In this document: positions 11,985 to 21,968 of the stretch, piece by piece | Layout: the number at the start of each line of letters is the position of its first letter | How positions within the stretch are numbered: position 1 is the stretch's first letter | Origin: Ampullaceana balthica | Lineage: Eukaryota > Mollusca > Gastropoda > Lymnaeidae | Assembly (NCBI GenBank): GCA_944989445.1 | Contig: CALYLW010000019.1 | Coordinates: forward strand, 1,982,648 to 2,046,647 | Direction: 5' to 3' | DNA length: 64,000 nucleotides | Position numbers and translations under genes: made by a program | Notes under the pieces: model-generated | What the model was told of the DNA's origin: nothing | Databases searched by the model: none | The model's input: only the letters and a program-made list of their open reading frames with translations

Positions 11985-12656
11985 ATGGCGCCCCCGAACT
12001 CTCAGTTTAATGGTTACACTCGTGACATCAATCGCATAGTTAAAAAAGCGTTGGAAGAGTCTAATGTCAGCACATCGCTACACCAACACCGTTTAAAATC
12101 TAAATCCTACAGTTCACCGTCTGATCACCAATGGACGGACCCTTCCTGTTACACAGCAGACGACGAGTCTGAGTCAAGCAGCCATCTTGGCAAGAGCTCT
12201 CTTTCAAACTGTGAGCCACCAAAGTATTCAGATGTTGCTGGGAACTACAATCACACCGGGAAATACTTTCTCCCGGGTCCTTTAAATGAACATCCGGCAA
12301 ACAGCAAGGACAGCCTGCAAGACAGCTCCAAATGGCGATCCTTACCAAAGCCTCGAAACCAGAACCCTGAAGAGGTAAACGTACAAGTGAATGTTGACCT
12401 CGACAAGGGCCGTCACAACCAAGGGAAGAAGACGAAACAGCCGGAGTCGAGAGTTCAGTCCCATTCCAATCCTGCACAGGGAGTGAAGCCATACGCCCAT
12501 GAACTTGAGACAGGTTCTCCTTTTTGTGGCGGCCGAAACAAGGGCGTGAAACTCTTGACGGCGGCCCTCGTGGTGGCAATTATTATCGCTCTTGTCCTGA
12601 CGTTGTTCGTTGTCCTACTGGCTCTTGGGGTCATCAATACAAGGGGCGTAACTACG
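11985..12656 (+). CDS. Exon 1 of a novel single-pass membrane protein (residues 1-224)
   Basis: The ATG at 11985 is preceded by an in-frame TGA at 11967, which fixes the start. A good acceptor (T-rich tract, GCAG at 11904-11907) suggests the exon begins at 11908 with a short 5'UTR that includes a three-codon upstream ORF (ATGCTGAATTAG-like, at 11914). Residues 1-185 are polar and probably disordered, rich in Ser, Asn, Asp and Lys. They contain a PPxY motif (PPKY, residues 78-81), the ligand type bound by WW domains of NEDD4-family ubiquitin ligases. Residues about 188-216 form one strong hydrophobic segment (LLTAALVVAIIIALVLTLFV). Basic residues before it (GGRNKGVK) predict the N-terminus in the cytosol. 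The exon ends ACG|GTAAGA at 12656, phase 0. Reading through the donor would add 29 residues and a stop. I do not recognise the family; the function is unknown. Confidence 0.75.
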
Positions 12657-12997
12657 GTAAGATACAAATCTAAACCAACTTTGAGGGCTAGCAAACAGTG
12701 CAATAATGAATACATTTTAAACCAAATTATTTCACTGCGTCCTTAAATCCTAAATTTTGCCAAACCTACAAACCTGGTCATAATAGACAACCTATATTAT
12801 GTAAGATAAGATGAGATTTTTTTTTAAAATCCGTTTTCTTTCATAGGTATGCATATTTGTTTTACATTATCCTCTCTTATGTTCAATTACGTTTTATATG
12901 TGAGCTACACTTGATTAATGTAGTCAGTACTGACCTGCTCATGACCTGCCTATGATTTCATCACAGTTTTTGGAAAAATAAACAATGGGCTTGAAAG

Positions 12998-13607
12998 AAT
13001 AATAATAATAAATTGATAATTTATATAGCGCTGTATCCCGGTAAGGAACTGGGCTCACGGCGCTTTACATGAAGATAATAACATACAGATAGATTCTAAG
13101 TATTAAAGAAACATTCATATCATAACAACCACAGAAATGACAGTGCGTTACACATAAGCTACGTTAATCATTAAAAGAAATGTTACATTAATTTTGTAAA
13201 TAAATTTTGAAAAGATGCGTCTTAAGTGCAGTTTTGAAGTTGAAGGATTGATATTTGGAATACTACGGATGTGTAATGGTAGAGAATTCCATTGTTTAGC
13301 TGCACAAGAGAACGACCTTTCGTCAAATGCTTTAGTGCATGTCTTAGGAACAGAGAGAATGCGTGTGTCTGCAGAAGAGCGTAGCTGGCGAGTGGGTTAG
13401 CAGACCGACAGAAGTTCAGTAAGATAGGAAGGGCGTGAGTCAGAAAAGAAGTGGTGACAGAGGACGGCCAGTTTGTAATCGATTCGGGCTTGTATAGGTA
13501 GCCAATGAAGTGAGTAAAGTAGCGGACTAACATGGTCATGTTTTTTTTGCCTTAAGAACAAACGAAAAAGCAATACACAGCACACACAGTACCTTTTGAT
13601 ACGCAAC
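12998..13607 (-). pseudogene. 3' end of a CR1/Rex1-like LINE, antisense in the intron
   Basis: Minus-strand translation at 13397-13606 contains HVSPLLYSLHWLPIQARIDY followed by PSYLTELL, the typical region just after the reverse-transcriptase core in CR1/Rex-group LINEs. The reading continues in another frame at 13222-13539 (LFLRHALKHL and a degenerate NGILYHY), so at least one frameshift is present. The 3'UTR follows and the element ends at 12998 in an (ATT)n tail, with the phrase ATAGCGCTGTATCCCGG common near such ends. The copy is 5' truncated and non-functional. It is antisense to the host gene. Confidence 0.75.
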
Positions 13608-13670
13608 TTGAAAATGCTTCAAAATATTTATGAAAAAATTTAAAACGTTCTATTGCATGACTATCTCCAG

Positions 13671-13925
13671 GACCCAACTCAAGTCACATCTACAACAGCC
13701 CATAGTAACACCGTCCCGCCCCCAACTGCCGTCACCACACCACCACCGACCCCAGGAACAGCACCTCAGGACAGAGTCACATCCACCCAGAGATTTGTTA
13801 CAATAGTTTGGGACGAACGCACGGCCACACCAACCCCTTCCCCGCCCGCCTCGCCACCGACCACAGGGAGCACGAGGTCGGGTTCAGCTACATCGGAGAA
13901 AGTGATCATCATCTTCGATAACTGA
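13671..13925 (+). CDS. Exon 2 of the novel membrane protein (residues 225-308)
   Basis: The acceptor CTATCTCCAG ends at 13670 and the exon opens in phase 0, matching the donor at 12656 exactly. It encodes 84 residues and a TGA stop at 13923-13925. The composition is Thr, Pro and Ser rich (for example TTPPPTPGTAPQ), typical of O-glycosylated mucin-like stalks, which fits an extracellular C-terminus after the membrane segment. Two short hydrophobic strings with similar endings, FVTIVWDE and KVIIIFDN, stand at mid-exon and at the very C-terminus; their likeness suggests a repeated binding motif but this is inference. Total protein length would be 308 residues if no further exon intervenes in the 1-kb intron. 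Confidence 0.7.
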   Translation, partial: DPTQVTSTTAHSNTVPPPTAVTTPPPTPGTAPQDRVTSTQRFVTIVWDERTATPTPSPPASPPTTGSTRSGSATSEKVIIIFDN

Positions 13926-14200
13926 TTTAATCACTAACACACCTACACCATCCCACATTTACACACCTACACCATCCCACACTCTCACCATACACCATTC
14001 TCACACACCCAACACCACACAACTACACCCAACACCACACAACCACACCCACCCCACACCACCTTACACAACCTCACCTGACCCACACAATTGAGAGAAC
14101 ACAATCTAACACTTTACCTGTGGACACTGAGCTTGGCTCATATACCTGCAATAATCACTGATACACTTACACACTGTAATAAAACTTTGACAAATTATCA
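13926..14200 (+). promoter_or_regulatory. 3'UTR with poly(A) signal AATAAA at 14178-14183
   Basis: A C/A-rich 3'UTR of about 270 bases (many CCACAC and CACACC blocks) ends in AATAAAA at 14178, followed by AT-rich DNA with GGTGTTTATTTT, suitable as a downstream element. Confidence 0.6.
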
Positions 14201-14814
14201 GAAATTGGTGTTTATTTTAATTTTCATTAATAATGAAAATAAAATGATTTAACAACTAAAGGAACGAATTCCTCATTTCCAAACGCACTGTTGGAGAAAA
14301 AAAAATGTCCTAGGTCAGTGTGAATCGGAAAAGATCTCAAATAAATGTTAGCCCCTCCCCCCCCACCACTCCTTAAATGTTTTCTCCACTCCCCTCCCCC
14401 ACACAACCAGATAAAACTTAAAACCTGTAACGCGGCCGAGCTGTAGTCACACCTACATGCAGGAGGACACCAACTTTCCAACTCACTGATTCCTTTCGTG
14501 AATGTGAAATGATTGTTAAATCTTCAAGAGAACCTGACCAGCGGTTGACATTCCTGACGACGGAAACCAGCCTGGTTGATCTCCCCTGAGAGTCTCTTAG
14601 GGGCGTGAGGTGTTGTTTTCTAAGGGAAAAAATTCAAATACATGTATCTACTTCAAAACTTTTCATAACACATTATTATAATACGTCATTTTCTGGGAAA
14701 ACCAATCATGCCTAGGACCTCTTTGATCTTAAAATAACCTATTGACTATACAACTTCACAGATACAATATTTGGGATGAATATCATGTTGAGGTCAAGCG
14801 GTCACTTGGATGGA
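14201..14814. other. Non-coding DNA, nothing recognised
   Basis: Contains a C-rich run near 14350 and scattered AT-rich sequence. The 84-codon minus-strand frame here has no supporting motif. Confidence 0.5.
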
Positions 14815-15545
14815 TGGTCGAGTTGTGGTCAGCTTACAGCACAACGTTTAACTGTGTGTACCACATGTGGTCAGCTTACAGTGCAACATTAAACTGTATG
14901 GTACCACATGTGGTCAGATTACAGTACAAAATTCAACTGTATACTGTATGTACCACTTGTGGTCAGATTACAGTACAAAATTAAACTGTATGGTACCACA
15001 TGTGGTCAGCTTACATCAGAACGTTTAACTGTGTGTACCACATGTGGTCAGATTACAGTAAAACATTAAACTGGATGTACCACATGTGGTCAGATTACAG
15101 TACAACATTAAACTGTGTGTACCCCATGTGGTCAGATTACAACATTAAACTGTGTGTGCCACATGTTGTCAGATTACAGTGCAACATTAAACTGTGTGTA
15201 CCACATGTTGTCAGATTACAGTGCAACATTAAACTGTGTGAACCACATGTGGTCAGATTACAGTAAAACATTAAACTGGATGTACCACATGTGGTCAGAT
15301 TACAGTACAACATTAAACTGTGTGAACCACATGTGGTCAGATTACAGTACAACATTAAACTGGATGTACCACATGTGGTCAGATTACAGTAAAACATTAA
15401 ACTGGATGTACCACATGTGGTCAGATTACAGTAAAACATTAAACTGGATGTACCACATGTGGTAAGATTACAGTAAAACATTAAACTGGATGTACCACAT
15501 GTGGTCAGATTACAACATTAAACTGTGTGTACGACATGTGGTGTT
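14815..15545. repeat. 42-bp minisatellite with a 12-bp palindrome, about 17 copies
   Basis: Each unit carries ACCACATGTGGTCAGATTAC followed by AGTACAACATTAAACTG. ACCACATGTGGT is a perfect 12-bp palindrome with an E-box core (CACATGTG). A few copies are shortened or change one arm (CCCATGTGG, CACATGTTG). As 42 is a multiple of three the frames stay open; no gene is called. Confidence 0.95.
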
Positions 15546-15804
15546 TTGACGATGTGAGAAACGAGATCAACCAATGAAATTATCGCAAGAGTAACAGTAA
15601 TGAGGGTTATATGTGTGTACAGGTGGTGGGAGGGAAGTAAATAACGTTTGCCACTACTTATATCTATAAAAATTAAGTTAAAATAAAAATACATTCTGAT
15701 TAGGAATTTGATGTAAGGGAACAGAACCCTCCTCTATATTTATATTGAGCGACATTTGAAAGTAGATTTTGAAAAGTTACAACAAAGTACTGATTATAGG
15801 CAAC

Positions 15805-16070
15805 TTCACCTTCTCTTGCTGGACTTACTTGGACTGCTAACATAAGACCATGGAACTGATACGTCTGCCAACTCATACATTACCCCCCCCCCTATTCCTA
15901 TGAAACCCTCTCTTGCTGAACTTTATGGGACTTCTAACACAGACCATAGACTTGATGCGTCTGCCATCTCACACCCTACCCCCCTGTTTTACGTGTAACA
16001 TTCTCTTGCTGAACTCACTGGGGCCGCTAACATAAGACCATAGACCTGATACGTCTGCCTTGCAGTCCAG
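15805..16070. repeat. Three imperfect copies of a 90-100 bp unit
   Basis: TTCTCTTGCTG(G/A)ACT, then CTAACA(T/C)A(A)GACCATAGA and TGATACGTCTGCC recur three times, starting near 15811, 15909 and 16001. Confidence 0.8.
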
Positions 16071-17823
16071 CGCTGATGAGATTTTGACTCGAATCAATAC
16101 TTCGTCGTCTCGTCCAGGGGTACATTGTTGACCTAGGTGTGTCCCAATTTCTAGCAACGGCGACTATGAGGAGCAGCCCAAGTCTTAGACAAACAATCCA
16201 GCAGACTGGCGACCGCACGGGAGGGGCCCATGCCTCGAATTTAACCCTTCAAGAAATGACGTCTGGTACAGGGCCGAGATTCCTCCCGGGAATCAATAGA
16301 ACATCTCTAACTTCCAGGAGGTCAGCAAACCGGAAGTGGCGCCACCACAAGAGGAACAGATCAGTGGATCTCACCAAATATTTAAACAAGGGGTCGCATA
16401 CATATTGGGACACGAGGCTTTATACCAAGGATTTGAAAAGAACGGTTCACTAACTCCAATCTACCGTTTACCACAACAACAAAAACAAAACTAACTTTCT
16501 TATAGCCGGTCCACACATACAAATTGTTCGGTTTAATAAATAATATAATAGCCCAAGTCACTGCGTCACGGGATGGATCATTGTATCCTTAACGCTATGA
16601 CGTCATTTTTGAGCTTATATTTTAATACATGGTGTGCATCAAGAGGTGTGCAAAATAATTATAAATTAAAGACTCGCCGTAAAAAAAATATTATGTGACG
16701 TCATTGTTTTAGCTTATATTTTAATTTTGGAAAAGGGAACGATGTAAAAAGAGGATTTGAGGATTTATACTTATAAAATACTTTGTGTACATTTCAGGAA
16801 GTTTAATATTTAGTATTTATCAGACAAGGATAAGTTATTTGGGCTTTTGACAACCCCTGGTTTCAAAATATTTTAGACGAAATAACGCTGCTATAAATAA
16901 CCCAGATAAAATTCCCGATAACTACACTAGATGAGATTCTTCAAAATACAAAAGTACCAGAAGAGCGCTAAGGGCGTAAAATTTAATTTAGTTTTTGAGG
17001 AAATTTAAATCTTGATTTAATTATTCTGCGAGACAAATAGTTTGAATCGTATTAAATATGTATATAGTTTAGGGGCGTGAGTACGGAGGCCTACCATGCT
17101 GTTTTGTAGCATTAATTGGAATATTTTAAAGATAAAGGGCGTCAGTTGAATGCATATTTTTTCAATAAGTTTTTAGAATAAGGTGGGAAGTTTACACAAT
17201 GCATCTGTGAAAATTTTAGTAATTAATGTGTGTGTAAAAGGGGGGGGGGTTGTTAGTTTCCAGCTGCTGTTGGGCTGGTTATTTCTTGTAATATTTTAGT
17301 TGTGTTTGGAAATGTTTGGAACACACCTGGACACTATCTTAATCGAGCTGACGTGAAGTCAACATACGTGCTACATCCCCACAGCCCCCACTGAACACTG
17401 AGTTCATGAATATTGTTCACGGGTGAATCCCGCCTGATCACGTCCTAAAGAGATCTTAATTCGCCCTATATCTGGGAGCGTTTCTGTTACCATGGTTACT
17501 GTTTATTCCCACAATGAGGCCTGTTCTCACGGTTGGAATTCCCGAGCTATAAAAGAAAATCAATTTTTGCTCAATCAGCTAAAAACACAGCTTAATAAAA
17601 AATCAATTTTTACATTTTCTTGTTACAGGAATTTTTGAAAAGATTTATTTCTATGTCCTTTTATTCATTTTTTGTTTTTTTTTCATTATTCAAACTGATG
17701 TACACCCGCTGCGTAGTTCTCATTTTATTAAAGTAATATTTTTTTCTTCTTAAAATTCCTAAATTTCCAAAACTTTTTTTTAAAAAATATATTGAAACAT
17801 TTTTTAAAAACTATGAAATTCTC
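16071..17823. other. Non-coding DNA, nothing certain
   Basis: The + frame at 16139-16453 (its first ATG near 16165) is GC-richer than its surroundings and encodes a basic peptide, but shows no domain and no splice support. The rest is AT-rich with homopolymers. Confidence 0.45.
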
Positions 17824-18090
17824 TAGAAACGTATCTCATCTGAGCCTATCGCAAACGTATGTCATCCTAGTCTATCACAGACGTATGTCATCTGAGCTTA
17901 GCACAGACGTATGTCATCTGAGCCTAGCAAAGACGTATGTCATCTGAGCCTATCATAGACGTATGTCATCTGAGCCTATCACAGACGTATGTCATCTGAG
18001 CCTATCACAGACGTATGTCATCTGAGCCTAGCACAGATGTATGTCATCTGAGCTTAGCACAGACGTATGCCATCTGAGCCTATCACAATA
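17824..18090. repeat. 26-bp minisatellite, about 10 copies
   Basis: The unit contains GACGTATGTCATCTGAGCC followed by TATCACA or TAGCACA. Copies differ by one or two bases. Confidence 0.93.
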
Positions 18091-18306
18091 AGAATATCTT
18101 GTAATGCACGTTTTGATGAGAAACTGTAATTTAAAGTGAATCCATTTTAACAATAATTATTAACACAATTTCCTTATGGGAAAAATTGCGTTTATTTATT
18201 TGAAATGTCTGTGCTGTCTGTTCGAGCTTGATCATGCAACTCCTCCTAAACCATACCAGATAGAGGGTTTGGGTCTTTTGCAAATATGTTAAGGAGGTCC
18301 CCCCCC

Positions 18307-18342
18307 AAAAAATAAATAAATAAATAAATAAATAAATAAATT
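18307..18342. repeat. (AAAT)n microsatellite
   Basis: About eight AAAT units directly after a run of C and A. Confidence 0.9.
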
Positions 18343-18585
18343 ACCGAAAAGGTTTACTGGATTTCCTGGAAAATCCGAAAAAACATTAGTATTTTGTCCT
18401 TTTCTCGCCAACCATAACATCATCGGCTTTAAACAAACGCCAAACGATAGCTAATAATATTAAGAACAATGCTAGAGATGGAATTTTTGAAAATCTCCTT
18501 TCGTTTGACTCCCGTAATTTTAGCAGCAATTTGTAGATAGCAATTGTCTTGCTTATATTCAGAATTATTGATTTGAAATCTTATC

Positions 18586-19766
18586 TTATCTGTCTCAGAC
18601 ACTCCTTCTATACAGAAGATTATTGCGTCCTACGCTTATCTATGGTTTGTGTTTAGTCCTGCATTCTTATTAGAGTTTTAAATGTTGATAAAGTGTTGAC
18701 TTTCCTGGTTTCTTCAGGCAACCCATTCCACGCCCGGATTCCGGACGGGAAGAACGAAAATTTGTATGAGTTTGTTCTTGCATACGGAACAAGAAAGGTG
18801 TTTTTATCCTTATGTCTATCTGAGGGTTGTATTAAGTTATCTTTGTGTTGTATTTCTAAATTAGAGTTAATTGCTTTATGTATGATTACTACTTTACTCT
18901 TGTTCCTTCTATCCTCTCGTGTTTCAAGGTTTAATGATTTAACTAATGGTGTTACTCTAGTCAGTTTTGAATATTCTCCAGTAATGAATCTGGCAGCTCT
19001 TTTTTTGGATTTGTTCTAGTTTATCAATGTTTTCTTTGGTGGATGGGTCCCATACAGAAGATGCATATTCTAGTACAGGTCTCACCAAAGTGAGATAGCA
19101 TTTTAGTTTTATATCTTTATTACATTTGTAAAGGTTTCTTTTTATAAAGCCTAAGGTTTTGTTTGATTTTTTAATAATTTCATTGACATGGGGATTCCAT
19201 GATAATTTCTCATTTATTATGACTCCTAAGTATTTTGGATCTTTAGTTTGGGTTAGTTCCTTTCCATGAATGAAATATTTTGAATTTATTTGTTTCTTTT
19301 TCTTTGTTACTCTTAACAGTTGACACTTTTCCCGGTGGAAACTCATACCCCAGCTAGTATCCCATTTAATCAATTCATCTAGGTCTTTTTGTAACATTTT
19401 GCTATCTTGTTCTGATTTAATTGTTCTATAGATTATACAATCATCAGCAAATAACCTACATTTTGTTACTGTTGAGATGTTGTTGGGTAAATCATTTATA
19501 TATATATTAAAAAGAGTAAGGGACCTAGCACAGTCCCTTGTGGAACTCCTGAATTGACCTTTATTGGTACAGATTTAGATCCATTAATTATTACAGTTTG
19601 CTCCCTGTCCAAAAGGAAGTCTGGGATCCAGTGATGTAAGGAACCTGATATTCCAAAGTAGTTAAGTTTTTTAAGTAAACTAAGGTGGTGAACTTTGTCA
19701 AATGCTTTTGAGAAGTCTAGTAATATTGTATCTGTTTGATCATTTTTGTCTAAGCCTTTTGATAGT
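18586..19766 (-). pseudogene. LINE reverse-transcriptase fragment, 5' truncated
   Basis: On the minus strand the translation carries reverse-transcriptase landmarks in order: LLDFSKAFDKVHH (19.7 kb), SGVPQGTVLGPLL (about 19.53 kb), the catalytic FADD box as LFADDCIIY (about 19.45 kb), the KYLGVIINEKLSWNPHV segment (about 19.2 kb), LVRPVLEYASSVWDP (about 19.05 kb), and the C-terminal NSYKFSFFPSGIRAWNGLP (about 18.74 kb). The frame breaks near 19505 within a TATATA stretch and again before 18957, so it is not functional. The 3' end at about 18586 has a short (GATAA)n-type tail. The start is lost; endonuclease is absent. Flanking sequence TTTTAGCAGCAATTTGTAGA occurs on the left at 18519 and again at 19945, so the LINE sits in or beside a duplicated segment. 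Confidence 0.85.
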
Positions 19767-19869
19767 TAACGTATAACAACTATTAATTGTGTTTTAATGA
19801 CTTTTAATGTAATCAAGCATGATAGTTAATGGGGTTTTCCCGCTTTGTGAATTCTAATGTTAGACTGTT

Positions 19870-19945
19870 GCGCGGTGCGCATTATATTGACACATTCTTG
19901 GTGTGACGTAGCGTGAGGGGATATGACGTCATAGAGAAAATATAT
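19870..19945 (+). repeat. Partial copy of the dispersed GTGCGTATTATATTGA family
   Basis: GCGGTGCGCATTATATTGAC and the following CATTCTT match part of the family at 20885-21325. Only one of its four internal motifs is present. Confidence 0.5.
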
Positions 19946-20164
19946 TTTAGCAGCAATTTGTAGATAGCAATTGTTTTGTTTACTTTCAGAATTATTAATT
20001 TGAAATGACTTTTAGTGTAATCTAGAATGATTTCCCTTGAATAAAGAAATCGGAAACTCTTTGTTGGAAATTGCGTTTAAATACTCATTCGAGTTTTTAT
20101 TACTTGTTTTTGTTATCGTTCTATTGACTTTATCTAACTTCAAAACACTTGTTTATCCATTGTC

Positions 20165-20305
20165 CATATACTTGTCCGTGTGTTCACTTCTCCGTGTGTT
20201 CATTTGTACGTCTGTTCACTTGTACACGTGTTGACGTTTCCATGTGTTTATTTGTCCATGTGTTCACTTGTCCATGTGTTCACTTGTCGAGTGTTCAGTT
20301 GTCTT
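20165..20305. repeat. 16-bp degenerate minisatellite, about 8 copies
   Basis: GTGTTCACTTGTCCAT and close variants (TTCATTTGTACGTCTG, TTGACGTTTCCATGTG) follow each other at about 16-bp spacing. Confidence 0.8.
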
Positions 20306-20434
20306 GAAATTTCCACACCCAGGGGACGGAATTCTTACTTAAAATTGTCATTTGTGTTATATCCAGCAGTTTGTAAATGGTGTATGTATTTTTAGAACAT
20401 AGGATCCGTTTGCTGTTGTAATGTTACACAGCCC

Positions 20435-20660
20435 TCACTACGTGGGACCAAATGTTACTGAAACGATGGACACGTTGGACCAAATTTTCTGACACGATGG
20501 ACACGTGGGACCAAATGTTACTGACATGATGGACACGTGGGACCAAATGTTTCGGACACGATGGACAGGTGGGACCAAATGTTACTGACACGATGGACAC
20601 ATGGGACCAAATGTTACAAAAACAATGGACACGTGGAACCAAATGTTAAAGTAACGATGA
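20435..20660. repeat. 32-bp minisatellite, about 7 copies
   Basis: The core GGACACGTGGGACCAAATGT plus TACTGACACGAT recurs every 30-32 bp. Confidence 0.9.
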
Positions 20661-20884
20661 ACAACTCTCATGCACATGGAACAAAGTGCGTGCCTAATTG
20701 ATCCCATCCCGTGTCGCCCGTTGGAGTCAAGGCTACGACGTCATAAATTTATTCTGTTCAATCAGATCGATAAGTTGAATCGATTTGTGTGTTGCAGGGA
20801 GTCTGTAATATTGATTGTTGACCGTGTCGAAAAGCAGGTCTCGCAACTAAGTGATAACCAAGCGAGTCAGATATGTTGATTGTG

Positions 20885-21325
20885 ACAGTACTTACTTACA
20901 TGTCCTTTTATGTCCTTACACGAGATAGCGAGCTGAAATTTAGCAGGCAGTTTGTTGGCGATAATAAAAACTATGTATCAAAATTTCAGATCGATCGCAT
21001 CTACCGTAATTAAATTATCGATTTTTTAGATTATTTTATTTATTCCTATATATCATGTTATTTTTTGAGATAGAGTGTCGCGGTGCGTATTATATTGAAC
21101 AATCTTTCTGTCGCGCAATAAGGTGCGTATTTTATTGACAACACTTTTTATAAACATATTCCTGATCGGTGCGCATCATGTTAAACATGTTTTACGACAC
21201 AACTGCAATTTTGTATTTTTGGATGGTCTTGCGCTGCGTATTATAAGGAACATTCTTTTAGTTACGTCTCGTACATAATGGATTTATAGTGAAAAACTTG
21301 GTTTTTTACGGGTTTTTTAAATTAT
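20885..21325 (+). repeat. Dispersed AT-rich repeat family, copy 1
   Basis: Contains GAGCTGAAATTTAGCAGGCA, AGATCGATCGCATCTACCGT and a block with four TGCGTATTATATTGA-like motifs at about 21084, 21123, 21178 and 21235, then a GGATTTATAGTGAAAAACTT end. The same order in inverted orientation is found at 35195-35675, and the outer parts at 25795-26375. No coding frame. It is an interspersed repeat of unknown class. Confidence 0.8.
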
Positions 21326-21785
21326 TATTTTTAATCAAGATCTAGCATGAAATTAACGAAGTTAAAACAATTTAACGTCAATGAAATCACAAATTTAGAG
21401 GTAATCAAATTCAACAACTTCATTATCTCAACTTTGAAAAATCGTTTGAATGTTACAAGCAAATCCCCCCCCCCAATTAAAAAACAACAACCTCACAACA
21501 AAACGATATCGTTTCGCTTGACTGAATTCAACACTCGCCTGTCCTACTGATAGATCTCCGGCCCGTTTTGTTGTTGTGTATTGTGCTTCCAGCCGTGATG
21601 TAACAAGTCAACTTCCGAACACCCAACACATTGGCTGGTTACCGCCACACTGTTGTCATGGCAACACTGGACCCGGTGATCGATACGCCGCGTGACCTCC
21701 CCGAGATGTCAGATCGAGGTTAACTGTGGCGCGTGCTGCCGGAATGTCTGCGAGAAGCTGGAAGTTACGTTAAGGAGCGTTGTAG
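21326..21785. other. Non-coding DNA, nothing recognised
   Basis: AT-rich until 21560, GC-richer after. The 67-codon frame at 21347-21550 lacks support. Confidence 0.45.
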
Positions 21786-21968
21786 TCCTTGGCATCAAAC
21801 ACATCAGGTTGTTGTATACCATCACCATCTTCTACATCAAACATATCAGGTTGTTGTATACCATCACCATCTTCTACATCAAACATATCAGGTTGTTGTA
21901 TACCATCACCATCTTCTACATCAAACACATCAAGGGTTTGTATATCATCACCATCTTCTACTTCACCT
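21786..21968. repeat. 42-bp minisatellite, 4 copies
   Basis: The unit contains CATCAAACATATCAGGTTGT followed by TGTATACCATCACCATCTTCTA. The last copy is diverged. Confidence 0.93.

Noticed and set aside
12657..12746. Read-through C-terminus of the membrane protein
   Set aside because: A strong donor at 12657 and a phase-matched Thr/Pro-rich exon at 13671 with a poly(A) signal make splicing more likely. A retained-intron isoform is not excluded.
16139..16453. 104-codon basic ORF
   Set aside because: Begins with a non-ATG codon, has no domain, poly(A) signal or splice support.
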